From NCBI GenBank assembly GCA_022376465.1, contig JACDTU010000010.1, forward strand, positions 868,001 through 932,000: DNA of 64,000 nucleotides, in the 5' to 3' direction. The DNA comes from Cubamyces lactineus (lineage: Eukaryota; Basidiomycota; Agaricomycetes; Polyporales; Polyporaceae). Below the pieces are notes generated by a model that saw only the letters and a list, made by a program, of their open reading frames with translations, was not told the origin of the DNA and made no database searches. A program made the position numbers and the translations under genes. Positions 1 through 10,016 of the stretch are shown piece after piece (position 1 is the first letter of the stretch; each line of letters opens with the position of its first letter).

Positions 1-1056
1 CTGCAGTTTGCGGTCTGTCAGGAGGTGCTTTGGCAAGGCCCACCTCCCTTTTCCGACAAAGGGGAGGGCGCGGTCGGACAGGTCGACAGTTACCATGCGA
101 TGGTCGGTGAGGATACCAGAGTCTTGGATTCCCCACGCATTGGAATCCTGGTGCAGTCTCTCAGTCACATATATACGGTCTATGCGCGACTGACTTCCAT
201 TTGCCGCATGTAGATACGTATACGCTTTGGTCGTTTCGTTACTCACACGCCACCCATCCAGTAGGTTCCATTTAGTTATCACCGTTGTCAGCTCCTCTCT
301 TGCTGACTCCCGGTCACTCCTCGCAGGTAAGCGGTCGAGTGCATCCTCGACTAGATTGAAATCCCCCAACAAAACGTCCACGCCTCGGCCACGCAACACC
401 CTCGTGTCGCTCAGCGTCTTCCAGAAGGTCGCGCTCGCAGCCATGTCATTTGGTCCATACACGTTGAGTAGTCGTAGCCTCCTCTCCTCTGTCCACTTGA
501 TGTCTAGTAGCATCGCTCGTCCAGGATAGATGTCTGTTACAGTGTACTCTGCGTTCTTCAGAAGGCGCTTGTTAATAACGAAGGCAACACCTCTCGCACC
601 CGTTCCGTTTTCGTTGCACGCCGACGTTACGACCGTGATGAATTCGCCGAAAACCTCCATTACTACATTCGCTCGCCTTTCATCAAGATGGGTCTCTTGT
701 AGCGCAAGTACAGCAATTCGGCTATCTCGCACTAATTGGTTTACGCGCATCCATTTGCTTCCCACACCCCCTGGCCCCTCAGGCCCTGCTCCCCTCATGT
801 TCAACGAGGCCACTCGGATGTGGGTCCTCCCCTTACAGCCCGTGCGCGCTGGCGCCACTCGATCCCGTTCTCCCCTAGTCCCCCTTTCAGCAGAGGGTTC
901 ATGTAATCCTGCCGACGGGCAGGTCCTGTGTCCGTGATCTCGAAAAGGCTCATCGCGCCGCAGCGGCACAGGAGGCCCGCCAGGGGCTCCCCTATTCGTG
1001 ATGCGCTGTGTGCCGTTGCCAGTTGTATGTACCGCGTTGTGTGGGGTGTGTATGTT
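1..1056 (-). CDS. LINE ORF2, N-terminal AP-endonuclease domain (partial)
   Basis: The minus frame is open from an in-frame TAA near 1057 to the window edge with no stop. After a Gly/Pro/Arg-rich leader it reads as an endonuclease of the EEP superfamily: VASLNMRG, the metal-binding glutamate in LALQETHLDERRAN, LLNVYGPND, the catalytic LLGDFNLVED, SRIDRIYVT and GILTDHRMV. All the diagnostic active-site residues look intact, so this copy has not decayed over this stretch. In LINEs this domain nicks target DNA for target-primed reverse transcription. The first in-frame ATG is at 796-798, already inside the domain, so the real start is unclear (reinitiation after ORF1, or a non-ATG start). The protein continues beyond position 1. 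Confidence 0.85.
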
Positions 1057-1471
1057 TAGGTGTTCTGGGGTTGCAATATCCAGCATCGAGGTCCAACCAC
1101 ACCTCGAGCCGTGTAGCAGTGTCCTCGCTACCAGGCGACTATGCATAGGGGAAGAATTCGCCTGCATTCTCCGGTCCCAGCTTCAGCTTCTCAGCACGGC
1201 ACGTCGAGGCCTAAATAGGCCGCCGTTGGACGCAACGGCTTTCCTGTGCCCTCAGGCCAGTATATTCAGGCACGTCACGGACCCCACCTTTTCCCACATC
1301 AGCGTTGCGGGGGTGAAAGCTACTCATTGCCGGGTCAGACGCAAGAGTAGTGGTATTAGCAAGACTTAAGGTAATTCCAAGATAACACGATCCAGGCATG
1401 GCGTTCGTACAGTCAAACAGGGGCACAGTAGTTTAGATAGCCACCGTGGTACGTGTTCAGCGCCTTAGTCC

Positions 1472-3634
1472 TCATCCGGCCCGCTGGTCGGAGCGCTGTC
1501 CGTAGTTGCTATGCTCCGGGTCACAGTGCACGAAACCATCAAACCCTGGTGCCGTCGCACTTAACTTTCCATTCCCCCGTCCCCGTCGTACCGGCCGCTG
1601 GATCTCCATGTGCGGGGGAAGTGATCGTCCCGCTACCGGCGGCAGGTCTACTCCAGGCCAGTGCGGTTGCTTCATCATCGGGGCGCTCGCGTGTGTCGTT
1701 ACGTCGGCCTCCGCCCCGCCCGTCAGGTCCTTGCTCCATCTAGGGCTCCCTGGGTACGTGCAGCTCTTCGCCATGTGGTCAGCCCCGTAGCAGTAGCTGC
1801 AGCGGGTGAAGGGCAGCGGCCCGGTGGCGATGCGATTCCCCGTGGGCTGTCCGTCCTCGCCAAGCACCCTCACCGTGTAGGCGAGGGCGCGCAGATACGC
1901 CTGCCATTGCGTCCATCGCTTCGGGTTGAGGGTCGGCGCGTCGCAGTAGACAGCCGCTCCGAGGACATCCGCCGGCGCCCTATTTCCCAGGGCCACTCTG
2001 TACGAGAAGATACGTACTTCCAATGTCGCTATAATCGTGAGCGCCACCGCTTGGAGGTCATTCATCGGCACAGTGCCCGTCGACGTTCTCTCCGCAAGTA
2101 GATCCGTCAGATAGTCCACCACACCGCTACGCATGAAGGTCGCACGGACATCCTCGAGCACCTCCCGCTCCTTGAGCCTCCAGTTGATTGGCCCGAGCGT
2201 GAAGAGGTATCTTGGTATGACTTCCATCCCGCGGTGCACGACGAAAGTAATGTCCGGGAGTCTCCACACCTTCTGGTCCACTAGCAGGTCCACGGCTTGG
2301 GGCGTCAGCCCTCTCACCGTCCACGTTGTCGGCGGGTCCGGGGTCGCCAGGGCGGGCAGCGCGTCGACGCGGAAATTCCCTTCCCCAGTCGCCAGGGCCA
2401 GTCGTTCCCAGAGGGTGCGGCACAGGCTTTTAGCCCTCGCCTGCGTGAGCTCGCGATTCCCCAGGATTTCAACAGCGCATGCTCGGCCAGCTTCGGCGTC
2501 GGTGGCGAAGGCGGAGAGGGTTCCTTCTGGGATGTGACGACACATGTCATAGGGTCCACGTCTGTGCTGCTCCGGATACCCACCCGGCGGTGCAGGCAAC
2601 ACTGCTAGGCCACCGCGGGCCGCCAGGATACCGCCCGACTCCATCGTCCCCAAGGCTTGCATCCCGGTCGCGGTCGAACGCCATCCACGTGCCTGAAGGT
2701 CGTTTGTGGCGCTCGCTGCGCCCTCCCTGGAGTGGCTAGGTGCCGTGCCGAGGCTTGGGATGAAAGCCGGTTGCTGCAAGTCGCGCTGCCCGTTCGTGTA
2801 CGTGGGCGCGCTCAGTCCGAGTGCACTCCGGTGGCCGCCTCGGGCGCCGTTTGCCACCATCGGTACCGTCAGCGGCGGCGGCGGGAGGCGCGCTCCAGCA
2901 TGGAGGTTTCCAAAGTCTCGCTGGGCTGGGGCGTTGTCGCTATCGTGGCGGGGCTTTTGCGCCATCGGAGCCTTGTCCTTACGCCTCGGGTCTCTTGTCT
3001 TTGTCGTCGCGGACCTTGCCGCTTGTTTGGCGACCATTGCCAGAGGTTGCGCCTGTCGTTCGCATTGTCCGGTCTGCCCCCCTCCTTCCGTCGCCGGGCC
3101 TTGCAGCGCACTGTCAACTGTCCCCGGCTCTTCCGACCTCATACTCCAGAGTGCAGCGGTGAGAAGTTTCTTGGTGGCCTCGTCCGTGGAAGTGTTGATG
3201 ATGTATTTCAGGTACTCGGCGGGGATCGTAACAGTCGCGCGGTCGCGCTTCTCGGCACGTCCTACCCTCTCCTCGGTATCGTTCGCCGTTACGAGGTCGT
3301 GGACCGAGAGCACTCGCCGCACCACCCTCGGAGGGGAGGTCTTCACATCCTGGGGAGCCACCTGCTCGTCTGCTTGCACCCGTACGTCTAGAACCATTTG
3401 GTCGTCCTGGCGCTCGCGGTGCGTCTGTAGCGGCCCAGCTCTCTCTCCCGTGGTGTCGAGCAGCAGCCTCCGCATAGCAGGGCGAGAGCTCGCCCCATCC
3501 TCGGCCTCCGGAGAGTCGACCCGAGGGCGTTTACGGGAGCGCACCGTCTCAGTCTCTACCACTCGATCCGCCCTTTGCCCCGCACGTTCGTCGTTAGTCT
3601 CAGCGGGCGCGGCGTGGTAAGGCTGCACAGACAC
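1472..3634 (-). CDS. LINE ORF1, gag-like RNA-binding protein with CCHC knuckle
   Basis: This is a 720-residue open frame, rich in Arg, Pro and Ala, with a basic segment RSRKRPRVD near its start. The C-terminal part carries CSYCYGADHMAKSC, which is C-X2-C-X4-H-X4-C, the retroviral-type zinc knuckle found in LINE ORF1/gag proteins that coat the element RNA. About 100 Arg/Pro-rich residues follow. The frame begins directly after an in-frame TAA with a GTG at 3634; the first ATG is at 3473-3475. The start is therefore ambiguous: a frameshift from the overlapping upstream ORF at 3556-4137, or an ATG start at 3475, are both possible. The middle of the protein is of no recognised fold to me. Confidence 0.8.
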   Translation of the reverse strand: MSVQPYHAAPAETNDERAGQRADRVVETETVRSRKRPRVDSPEAEDGASSRPAMRRLLLDTTGERAGPLQTHRERQDDQMVLDVRVQADEQVAPQDVKTSPPRVVRRVLSVHDLVTANDTEERVGRAEKRDRATVTIPAEYLKYIINTSTDEATKKLLTAALWSMRSEEPGTVDSALQGPATEGGGQTGQCERQAQPLAMVAKQAARSATTKTRDPRRKDKAPMAQKPRHDSDNAPAQRDFGNLHAGARLPPPPLTVPMVANGARGGHRSALGLSAPTYTNGQRDLQQPAFIPSLGTAPSHSREGAASATNDLQARGWRSTATGMQALGTMESGGILAARGGLAVLPAPPGGYPEQHRRGPYDMCRHIPEGTLSAFATDAEAGRACAVEILGNRELTQARAKSLCRTLWERLALATGEGNFRVDALPALATPDPPTTWTVRGLTPQAVDLLVDQKVWRLPDITFVVHRGMEVIPRYLFTLGPINWRLKEREVLEDVRATFMRSGVVDYLTDLLAERTSTGTVPMNDLQAVALTIIATLEVRIFSYRVALGNRAPADVLGAAVYCDAPTLNPKRWTQWQAYLRALAYTVRVLGEDGQPTGNRIATGPLPFTRCSYCYGADHMAKSCTYPGSPRWSKDLTGGAEADVTTHASAPMMKQPHWPGVDLPPVAGRSLPPHMEIQRPVRRGRGNGKLSATAPGFDGFVHCDPEHSNYGQRSDQRAG

Positions 3635-4137
3635 TTAGTTCTCAAGACGTCGCACCCCACATTCGTAGCGGTGGGACATACCAAGTCCGCAAGGCTTCCA
3701 GGCCCGCATTCCGAGTCCAATTCGTACTCATCCAGGCCATTTCCGACATCGTCTGCCAGGGCGTCCTCCTCGGCACTCCCCAGGCTCTCCGCAGCCGTTC
3801 CCACTTGCAGGCTCCACCTAAACGTATCCGCCTCCAGCCGGGCAATCTTGCGGCCTTTCGCAACCGGCGTTGGGGTTGTCTGCGGCTCCTCCGGTGAGCT
3901 CGACGGGTTCATGTTGAACGGGACAGGCGACGCTCTGGGGTCCATGACTTCATACCGCTTCGCACTCCCGCGTTCCGTCTTAGGCTCTCGGAGGGGGGGC
4001 ATCTTGTGCAGCGCGTGTGCAGGCGGGGTGTACAGTCGAGCAGGGGTTGGGAAAGGACAGTTAGGCATTGATTGGGCAGGCAGAGCGGGGGAGGCCATCT
4101 CTCCGTCGCCACTTTTAAATTCTGCCCAGGCGATCAT
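3556..4137 (-). CDS. Unassigned ORF upstream of and overlapping LINE ORF1
   Basis: This minus-strand frame starts at an ATG at 4137 (MIAWAEFKSGDG) and overlaps the first 79 bases of ORF1 in another frame. It is proline-rich at the N-terminus and acidic in the second half (GSAEEDALADDVGNGLDEYE), then loses natural composition near its end. That pattern fits a coding stretch which originally ran into ORF1 before a frameshift, or a separate short first ORF of the element. No family is recognised. It could also be a remnant of a host gene into which the LINE inserted. Confidence 0.4.
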   Translation of the reverse strand: MIAWAEFKSGDGEMASPALPAQSMPNCPFPTPARLYTPPAHALHKMPPLREPKTERGSAKRYEVMDPRASPVPFNMNPSSSPEEPQTTPTPVAKGRKIARLEADTFRWSLQVGTAAESLGSAEEDALADDVGNGLDEYELDSECGPGSLADLVCPTATNVGCDVLRTKCLCSLTTPRPLRLTTNVRGKGRIEW

Positions 4138-4459
4138 TCTCACTCGACACCTGTCTTCCTGGTGTTCGCGTCCGTCTCGCGTCCTCAGCCAGGCGCTTGT
4201 TAGGGACACATCGCGCTCAGCGTTTGGTTAACTTAGTTACCAAAATGGGATTTTACTCCGCATCACCGCTTGCCGATCCCAGTATTTCAGCCAATGGCGG
4301 TTTCTGCCAGCTGTCCATCACTGTCACTTATACGTCTCACAGGGCATTCCCCGCACGCACGTCGTCCAAACTCGGTCCATCGGACATGCCAAAACCATTC
4401 TACACACCACCTATACGCCGATCAGCAGCTAGTTCAGAGTTCCCCGCCGCCCGCCATGC

Positions 4460-4942
4460 CTACTCTCCCCATCCATTTCCCCTCGGTAGTTCTGCGTTGA
4501 TGACAACGTTGGCATCCTCCGTTGGTATTTCCCGTCCTGCCACTAGGACCCATCCCAGCACCCAGAGGAGGAGGTTCACAAGCGCTCCGAGCTCGACAGT
4601 AACGCCACTGGCTCTCCTCACGGACAGGTACGCCAGCTCCGTCATCGACCAGTCTTTCTCGTTCCTTACAACTAGTTCCACCACGTTCATCTCCGCCGCT
4701 CGTATCCCCACGATGTCGCCCTCGATCCCAGTGTCTTCTACCGTGCAGGCTGCTTCGATTCGGATGTAGTCTCCGTTATCCGGATCGGGCCTATTGTCCA
4801 AACGCATGAGTCGTACTCTACTCCCCACCCGCAGCGGTCTTTTCGGAGTGATCGTGACGTCGAAGAGTCCCACTTCTGCAATCCGGGTCTCATTCCGTTC
4901 GCCACGCAAGAGTTGACCTCTGTGTCTAACATAGACATCCAT
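4460..4942 (-). CDS. Hypothetical 160-residue protein with one C-terminal membrane segment
   Basis: A continuous ATG-to-stop frame begins MDVYVRHRGQLLRGERNE. It has a charged, valine-rich N-terminal two thirds and a hydrophobic stretch near residues 118-134 (ALVNLLLWVLGWVLVAG), followed by a short acidic tail. I do not recognise the family. It lies on the same strand and about 320 bp upstream of the LINE-associated ORFs, so it may be an accessory ORF of the element, a host gene broken by its insertion, or a chance frame. The residue composition looks coding-like, but no homology can be claimed from the sequence alone. Confidence 0.35.
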   Translation of the reverse strand: MDVYVRHRGQLLRGERNETRIAEVGLFDVTITPKRPLRVGSRVRLMRLDNRPDPDNGDYIRIEAACTVEDTGIEGDIVGIRAAEMNVVELVVRNEKDWSMTELAYLSVRRASGVTVELGALVNLLLWVLGWVLVAGREIPTEDANVVINAELPRGNGWGE

Positions 4943-7805
4943 TGTTTCCCCCTATTTAGAGGATGTGCATCAGCACTTTCTCGCACCACCCAGTGCACTT
5001 ACAGGCTTCAGGACCCTCCGGTATGTCTCCATTTTACCCAGCTTCACGATTCTCACCCTCTCCCAGATGGTCTTTCAAACTTTAAACATCTCCCGTCTGG
5101 GCGCGTATGGCCTAACATGACTTACATGTTTTAGGTTTACAATCTTTGTAACTCGGTTTATCGCCGTGATTTTTAGAGGTCTGTGTAGCAGGAAGGAGGG
5201 AAGGGTGGGGGTTTATGGGCCGTACCCGTACCATCAGTGTGCTTTATAAAATAATGGCATGCCGATTATCGCGGACACACGTGTCCCTTCATTTTACTTC
5301 TGGCATGAGTGAAGCCATGGTTCGCCGCATGTGGCCCGCACCTTCTCATCCTACCACTTCTTCAGAACACAATTCGCTTCCGTCTCCTATCACAGCATTT
5401 GCTGCCCCTGCTCCCAACATGGCGTGGCGGCACGGCTCACCCTCAAATTCCAGGTTCCACCTGCGGGTCGCATTTGATACTACTCGCAGCCGTGGTCCTT
5501 GCATTACGAAACTTCCTACTGGGCGCGTGCCCCGGCTTCTCAGGGTAGCCAATGAGGTCAGGTTGCTAGGCGCACACGTTGTCCCTCAGGTCACAGTCGC
5601 AGGCCACCATACTTCGCACTCTCCTGCCATTCGCGATTCACACCCTCCATGGGCGTCATTACCGGACACATCGTACTCCGTTCACTGGCGTCCATCACAC
5701 CATTTATCATGTCTCCCACGAGTACCCCTTGGCAGTTCCCACCGGCTTACACCCGCCGCCGCCTTCCATTGTGCCCATTTCGGTCCCCGTCAGGCAGGCA
5801 TTTCACCGTTCTCTGCCCTCCACTGCCCACTTCCTCCTCCCAACGGGCACCGTTTTTGGTCTCGCCCTCTAGCCTGTCCCAGTCACAGTCCTGGCTGGAT
5901 AGTACTTACTCTGCAGTACTTTACTTTTCCTCAGGGAGGGAGGGAGCGAGGGAGGAAAGGAGGGAGAGGGAGGGCTCATCTATTTCACATCGCACCATGT
6001 CTCGCACAGGAGATGGTGGTGGTACGTGGAAGAGAGCCCCCGCATAGTGGACAGTTGCGTCGGTAGGCCTGGCGACGTGCATGCTTTTGCCGTAAATGCT
6101 GCAAGACCAGGGCCGCCGCCGCTGCGCGTTGGTGTGTCGCTGACATCATATTCGAGCTCGACGCCGTTGCACGTTCATGGGTGGGCCGTCGGAAGTACGT
6201 TCGCCCACTGCCCTCGAGGACCGGATCGGGGATGCCCTGCTTCAGATGCATGTGCTATGCATCGTAACGAGGAAAATAATTTAGAGTGCCAGGGACGGTG
6301 CAGCCTGCGACCCCGAGCGCATGGCAGTCATTTGGTGCCGCCGGCCTCCCGGTGGCCTCGGGATGGAACATACATCGTCAAGCGATCCCGCTGGGCTTAC
6401 CCGCCGTATCACAGACGAGATGGAGAGCAGACAGATGGGAGTTGGGGTGAAAGCGTGCATCAGCCATTTCCACATTACTGCCCTCCTAGCAGTATGTACT
6501 GAGCACGCAGCGGCAGTCATTGCAACCCGTTCTCGGTTCCAAGCTTGAGGACGCATCATTGGCGTACGCCCAAGTACGTGTTCCGGTCTCAAGCTCGAGA
6601 GCCTATTCTGTGCATCCCGCCGGCTCGCATCAGGAGGTGCACTAGGGGCCTATTCTGGACGACACGAACCGTCCTGGCTCAGTGGAGATATCGGAGGGAG
6701 AGGACCGGTGCCTGCTCCCGGATGAATGTCGCGACGATATATTAGTGATTGGTGTGAGTACTAGTCGTAAGTAGTGCAAGTGCTTGGGAGAATCGGGACA
6801 TTCGGGACGGGCGGTGGCCACGGGAGAAGCTGGGAGGGGATAGATACCATACGCGTACGTGTAGGTACGATAGGGCGGATAGGACGTTGTTGTGCTGACC
6901 GCATTACGCGTCGTGTGTGATCAATCCCGCGGCAGTTGTGGACTCGGGAGTGAGGCCTGACTGTGGAGGAATGCCGAGTGGCCCTGGGTGTGTGTACGGT
7001 TACCGGTCGATCGGGCCTGGTTGCCGAAGGCTCAGGGCGGGAATTGCCTTTGGCAGAAAAAGGACGCCGGATTAGGAGGGGATGCTCCAAGGAGGTGCCA
7101 TTGCCAGAACGCGTGTTCTGACTTGTAACTGAACTTTGAAGCACTCTGGCTTACTGACGGTGTGCTTACTTGACGTGCTTTAGCACCAAGTTTGAGCTTC
7201 CTTGCGCGTACGTACTAATAGCTCGTGGTAGGCGTGCCGGCAAACCCCACCGCGACTCTTTCTACATCTACCACCATCCTCCCCCAACGTTCTGACTCGC
7301 TGCGGCCTGCCGTCCGACGTCGACCCCTTTGCCCATCGCGCCTGATCGTCCACGGTCGGCTCACTGATACTTGGCCGCTGCCGCTGGCATCTGACATCGC
7401 GACCCGCAAAAGGACATCTTGCACGCGCGTACGTGCGGCGACACTATACAGCCTAACGGCGACGGTCCACCCGAGCTCTACCGAGCCCTAAGCCCCCTCT
7501 TGTGCCATACGTCTCGCGAACACCCCCTTCGTCGTCCGAGGACCGAGTGCCCCTTCTGACGTGCCACTCGGCTCTGACAAGACCTGGTGGTCATCGGTGA
7601 GTCCCGTCTCGCCGTCGGATCCGAGTTCTCTACGGACGGATCCGGATACGGGGCTGCAGCGAATCGAGATACCCCCGTGCATCTCGCAGACGAAAGAGAG
7701 CCCAGGAGCGAGAGGGAACACGATTATTTCTATGGGGATTGTTAGGTCCCGTCTAGCCTCTAGTACGTCCTTGCTGAATCCTGCGCTGCTGTATAGGCCT
7801 CCAGC
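4943..7805 (+). other. Gene-poor interval
   Basis: I see no convincing gene in these 2.9 kb. The longest open frame (5215-6066) encodes a Pro/His/Ser-rich string without a recognisable domain and overlaps a low-complexity purine tract. The right end holds the promoter and leader of the F-box gene. The interval may be the 5' flank of the LINE or decayed repeat DNA. Confidence 0.5.
5934..5974 (+). repeat. Purine-only G-rich tract (G-quadruplex-like)
   Basis: Forty-one bases are almost pure G and A with seven GGG runs separated by one to seven bases. This satisfies the usual G3+N1-7 pattern for a possible G-quadruplex on the plus strand. It is intergenic, so a replication or regulatory role is only a guess. 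Confidence 0.6.
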
Positions 7806-9578
7806 ATGAGCGCCATCGCAGAGGACGCTCACGTCGCAAATGACGTAGGCGTCGCGCTACCCACTCACACCCCCGTCTGCATGAACGTACCTGACACCGC
7901 ACCCGCCGTACCCCTCGATTGCCACGATCGCCCTCCTGCGGCCAACAGAGATCCTGGCGGACCCGCCGACAATGCCAGGGCGGGGCCGCCGCCGATCGAC
8001 CATACGAGCCTGCCTCCGGAACTGTGGCTGGAGATCTTCCGCTACGCGACGCACGTCCCGCGTGCGCGCACCATCGCCCCGCCCGACCCGTTCGTGCCGG
8101 AACGCCCCGCGAACTACGCGTGGGGGATGAACTCGCCGATCCAGTCGATGCACACCAAGTGCGCGGTGGTGCGCGTGTGCCGTGCTTGGCGGATGCTCGC
8201 TACGGAGCTCTTGTACGAACATGTCGTCCTGGGCAGCGTGCGACGTGTGTATTTGTTTTGCAGAACCCTGGTGGAGAGCCAGGCGGCGGAGCAGAAGGCG
8301 ATGGCTGTAGGTGAGCCGGGCGAGGTCCCGCCGGCAATGGGCCATGGTCGATGGGTGCGCCACCTCGAAGTCCAGCGCTGGGCGATTCAGAGGTCGTCCC
8401 GGTCGACTCGCTACTGGGAGTGCGTGGTGCGCTCCGTTTATCAATGCCCTAACCTCCGAGTGTTCAGCGGGATCTGGCAAACGCCCCTCCCGGATGGCCT
8501 GTTATCCGCGCTGGGGCAGTATCTCCCGAGTACCCTACAGGAGCTCTACTGGCAGCAGGACAGCGTCTTGATCGCGGCGAAGGAGCTGCCCATCCTCACC
8601 ACCACCTTTCTCTCCAAGTTCTCCACGCTGCGCGTCCTCGATCTTCGCAAGATCTGCGTCCTCGACGCGGAGCGCAGCCTGCAGCACGTCCAGTTCCCTA
8701 CACTAACCCTCCCCCGCGTCACCTATCTAGCATTGCCAACCTGTCCGCTCCTCTTGCGGTTCGCGAGCAACCAGGTCTTACCAGAGCTCTGTCACCTGAT
8801 CCTAGACGCAGCTGGCGCTCCACGGACGGTGTGGGCGCACCTGGTTAACAGGGAACTCGCTGGCTTCCTCGAGGTGCACGGGCAGAAACTCACCACCGTC
8901 GAGCTGCTCCCTCCCGTCACGCAGTCCTTCAGGCCTGGGCCGATCGGTATCTCGGCCTTCCTCTCCCCCAGGACGTGTCCGAAGCTCGACACGTTCGTCT
9001 TCGACTGTCGCGAGAAGGCGATCTGCCCGTCCTCTGTCGCGCTTGCGCGCCTCTCAGACCGCGACGGGCGCGAGAGCGCCGTGCGCGTCGTGGCCGCCCA
9101 CTCTGCGCACGGGGCGGCAGGGCCCGCCGCGCCCCTGCTCGAGGAGGCGCATCCGCGGCTGCGGCGCGTCGGGATCCGCGGGACGAGCATCAGCAGGCTG
9201 TACCCGAACAAGCCGGCACAGGCGCAGGCGCACCTGAACGCGTTTTTGGGCTGCCGCGCGTTCTTCCCCGCGCTCGAGGTCGTGCGCACGCTCGGGTTCC
9301 TGGTGGACACGTCGACGGACATGTTCGCGCCGGACGTGTTTATCTGGTGGACGGAGCGCTTTGAGCGGATCGGCGTGGATTTGCAGGACGGGGAGGGCGT
9401 GGTGTGGATGCTCGAGGAGGAGCAGAAGGCAGGGGCGCCGTCGGGCGTTGAGAAGGTCATCGAGCATGCGGTGAGCAGAGCGGATGCTGATGCTGGTCCT
9501 CCTAAAGGCACGGACTTGACGGCCCTTGGTGAGCAGCAGGCGGCGTCCTCGAGCACGGAGGTGAAGAGCACGACTTAG
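7806..9578 (+). CDS. F-box domain protein
   Basis: This is a single-exon 590-residue frame. Residues 68-82 (SLPPELWLEIFRYAT) match the start of an F-box, the Skp1-binding motif of SCF ubiquitin ligase substrate adaptors. The next segment (VVRVCRAWRMLATELLYEHV) is the second half typical of basidiomycete F-box proteins, where a conserved cysteine-arginine-tryptophan helix is followed by ELLYE. The remainder shows irregular leucine-rich strand/turn spacing, for example LRVLDLRKICVLDAE, consistent with a degenerate LRR-like substrate domain. Such genes form large, rapidly evolving families in Agaricomycetes; the substrate cannot be inferred. The start is the first ATG of the frame. Confidence 0.8.
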   Translation: MSAIAEDAHVANDVGVALPTHTPVCMNVPDTAPAVPLDCHDRPPAANRDPGGPADNARAGPPPIDHTSLPPELWLEIFRYATHVPRARTIAPPDPFVPERPANYAWGMNSPIQSMHTKCAVVRVCRAWRMLATELLYEHVVLGSVRRVYLFCRTLVESQAAEQKAMAVGEPGEVPPAMGHGRWVRHLEVQRWAIQRSSRSTRYWECVVRSVYQCPNLRVFSGIWQTPLPDGLLSALGQYLPSTLQELYWQQDSVLIAAKELPILTTTFLSKFSTLRVLDLRKICVLDAERSLQHVQFPTLTLPRVTYLALPTCPLLLRFASNQVLPELCHLILDAAGAPRTVWAHLVNRELAGFLEVHGQKLTTVELLPPVTQSFRPGPIGISAFLSPRTCPKLDTFVFDCREKAICPSSVALARLSDRDGRESAVRVVAAHSAHGAAGPAAPLLEEAHPRLRRVGIRGTSISRLYPNKPAQAQAHLNAFLGCRAFFPALEVVRTLGFLVDTSTDMFAPDVFIWWTERFERIGVDLQDGEGVVWMLEEEQKAGAPSGVEKVIEHAVSRADADAGPPKGTDLTALGEQQAASSSTEVKSTT

Positions 9579-10016
9579 AATCGTACGTGTACCCATAGTC
9601 GATCGGACGGACATATACTTGGAAGCTTGGATCGAATCGAACCTCATGTATCATAGCGTTTCATAGCACCCACATACTGTCATATATACTCTCCTCAGCT
9701 GGTCTTCCAGGCTCTAGAACCAGGACTCGTGAACCCTTCACTCCGCGGTCGGCTGGTCAATGTCGCGTTTTACGCACGTGATCAGAAGGTAGATGGCCTC
9801 GAGGCATGCCTCGCGTCGGGGCTTGGGCAGAGTCCATCACTGCGACAGGCTGGCGGCCCTGGACATCGTCTTGCGCGATAACTAGGATCACCACTCTGCT
9901 TTCTCTTTTTCCACCTGTCATCTTGACTCCGCCGAGCCGTCTGTCACTGTTGAATAGAGACGAACAAGCTCGGACTCCGGACTACTACGAGTAGTAGTGC
10001 CACAACGAGGCCTGAG
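9579..10016 (+). other. Intergenic spacer
   Basis: This spacer holds the 3' flank of the F-box gene and the promoter of the gene at 10017. No further gene or repeat was seen. Confidence 0.5.

Larger units (their letters stand above)
1..3634 (-). mobile_element. Non-LTR (LINE) retrotransposon, left-truncated by window edge
   Basis: Reading leftwards on the minus strand there is an ORF1 with a terminal CCHC zinc knuckle, a spacer of about 400 bp, and an ORF2 that opens with an endonuclease/exonuclease/phosphatase domain and runs off the window. This order is the standard architecture of LINEs with an apurinic-type endonuclease; Tad1-like elements are the usual fungal representatives. The reverse transcriptase would lie to the left, outside the window. 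No 5' boundary or target-site duplication was identified, so the right limit given is only the ORF1 start; the ORFs at 3556-4942 may also belong to it. Clade assignment is inference. Confidence 0.85.

Noticed and set aside
2657..3620. Overlapping plus-strand ORFs opposite LINE ORF1
   Set aside because: They are GC-rich shadows of the minus-strand ORF1, which has the CCHC knuckle and the element context.
5215..6066. 283-codon plus-strand ORF
   Set aside because: It has an ATG but a biased Pro/His/Ser/Arg composition, no domain, and runs through the low-complexity G-rich tract; likely a chance frame.
7561..7809. Upstream frame ending TGA overlapping the F-box ATG
   Set aside because: The frame starts with GTG, not ATG, and such ATGA overlaps arise easily by chance; no basis for a coupled uORF.
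8792..9647. Minus-strand ORFs of about 200-260 codons opposite the F-box gene
   Set aside because: Serine/arginine-rich antisense shadows with no motif; the plus-strand frame has the F-box.
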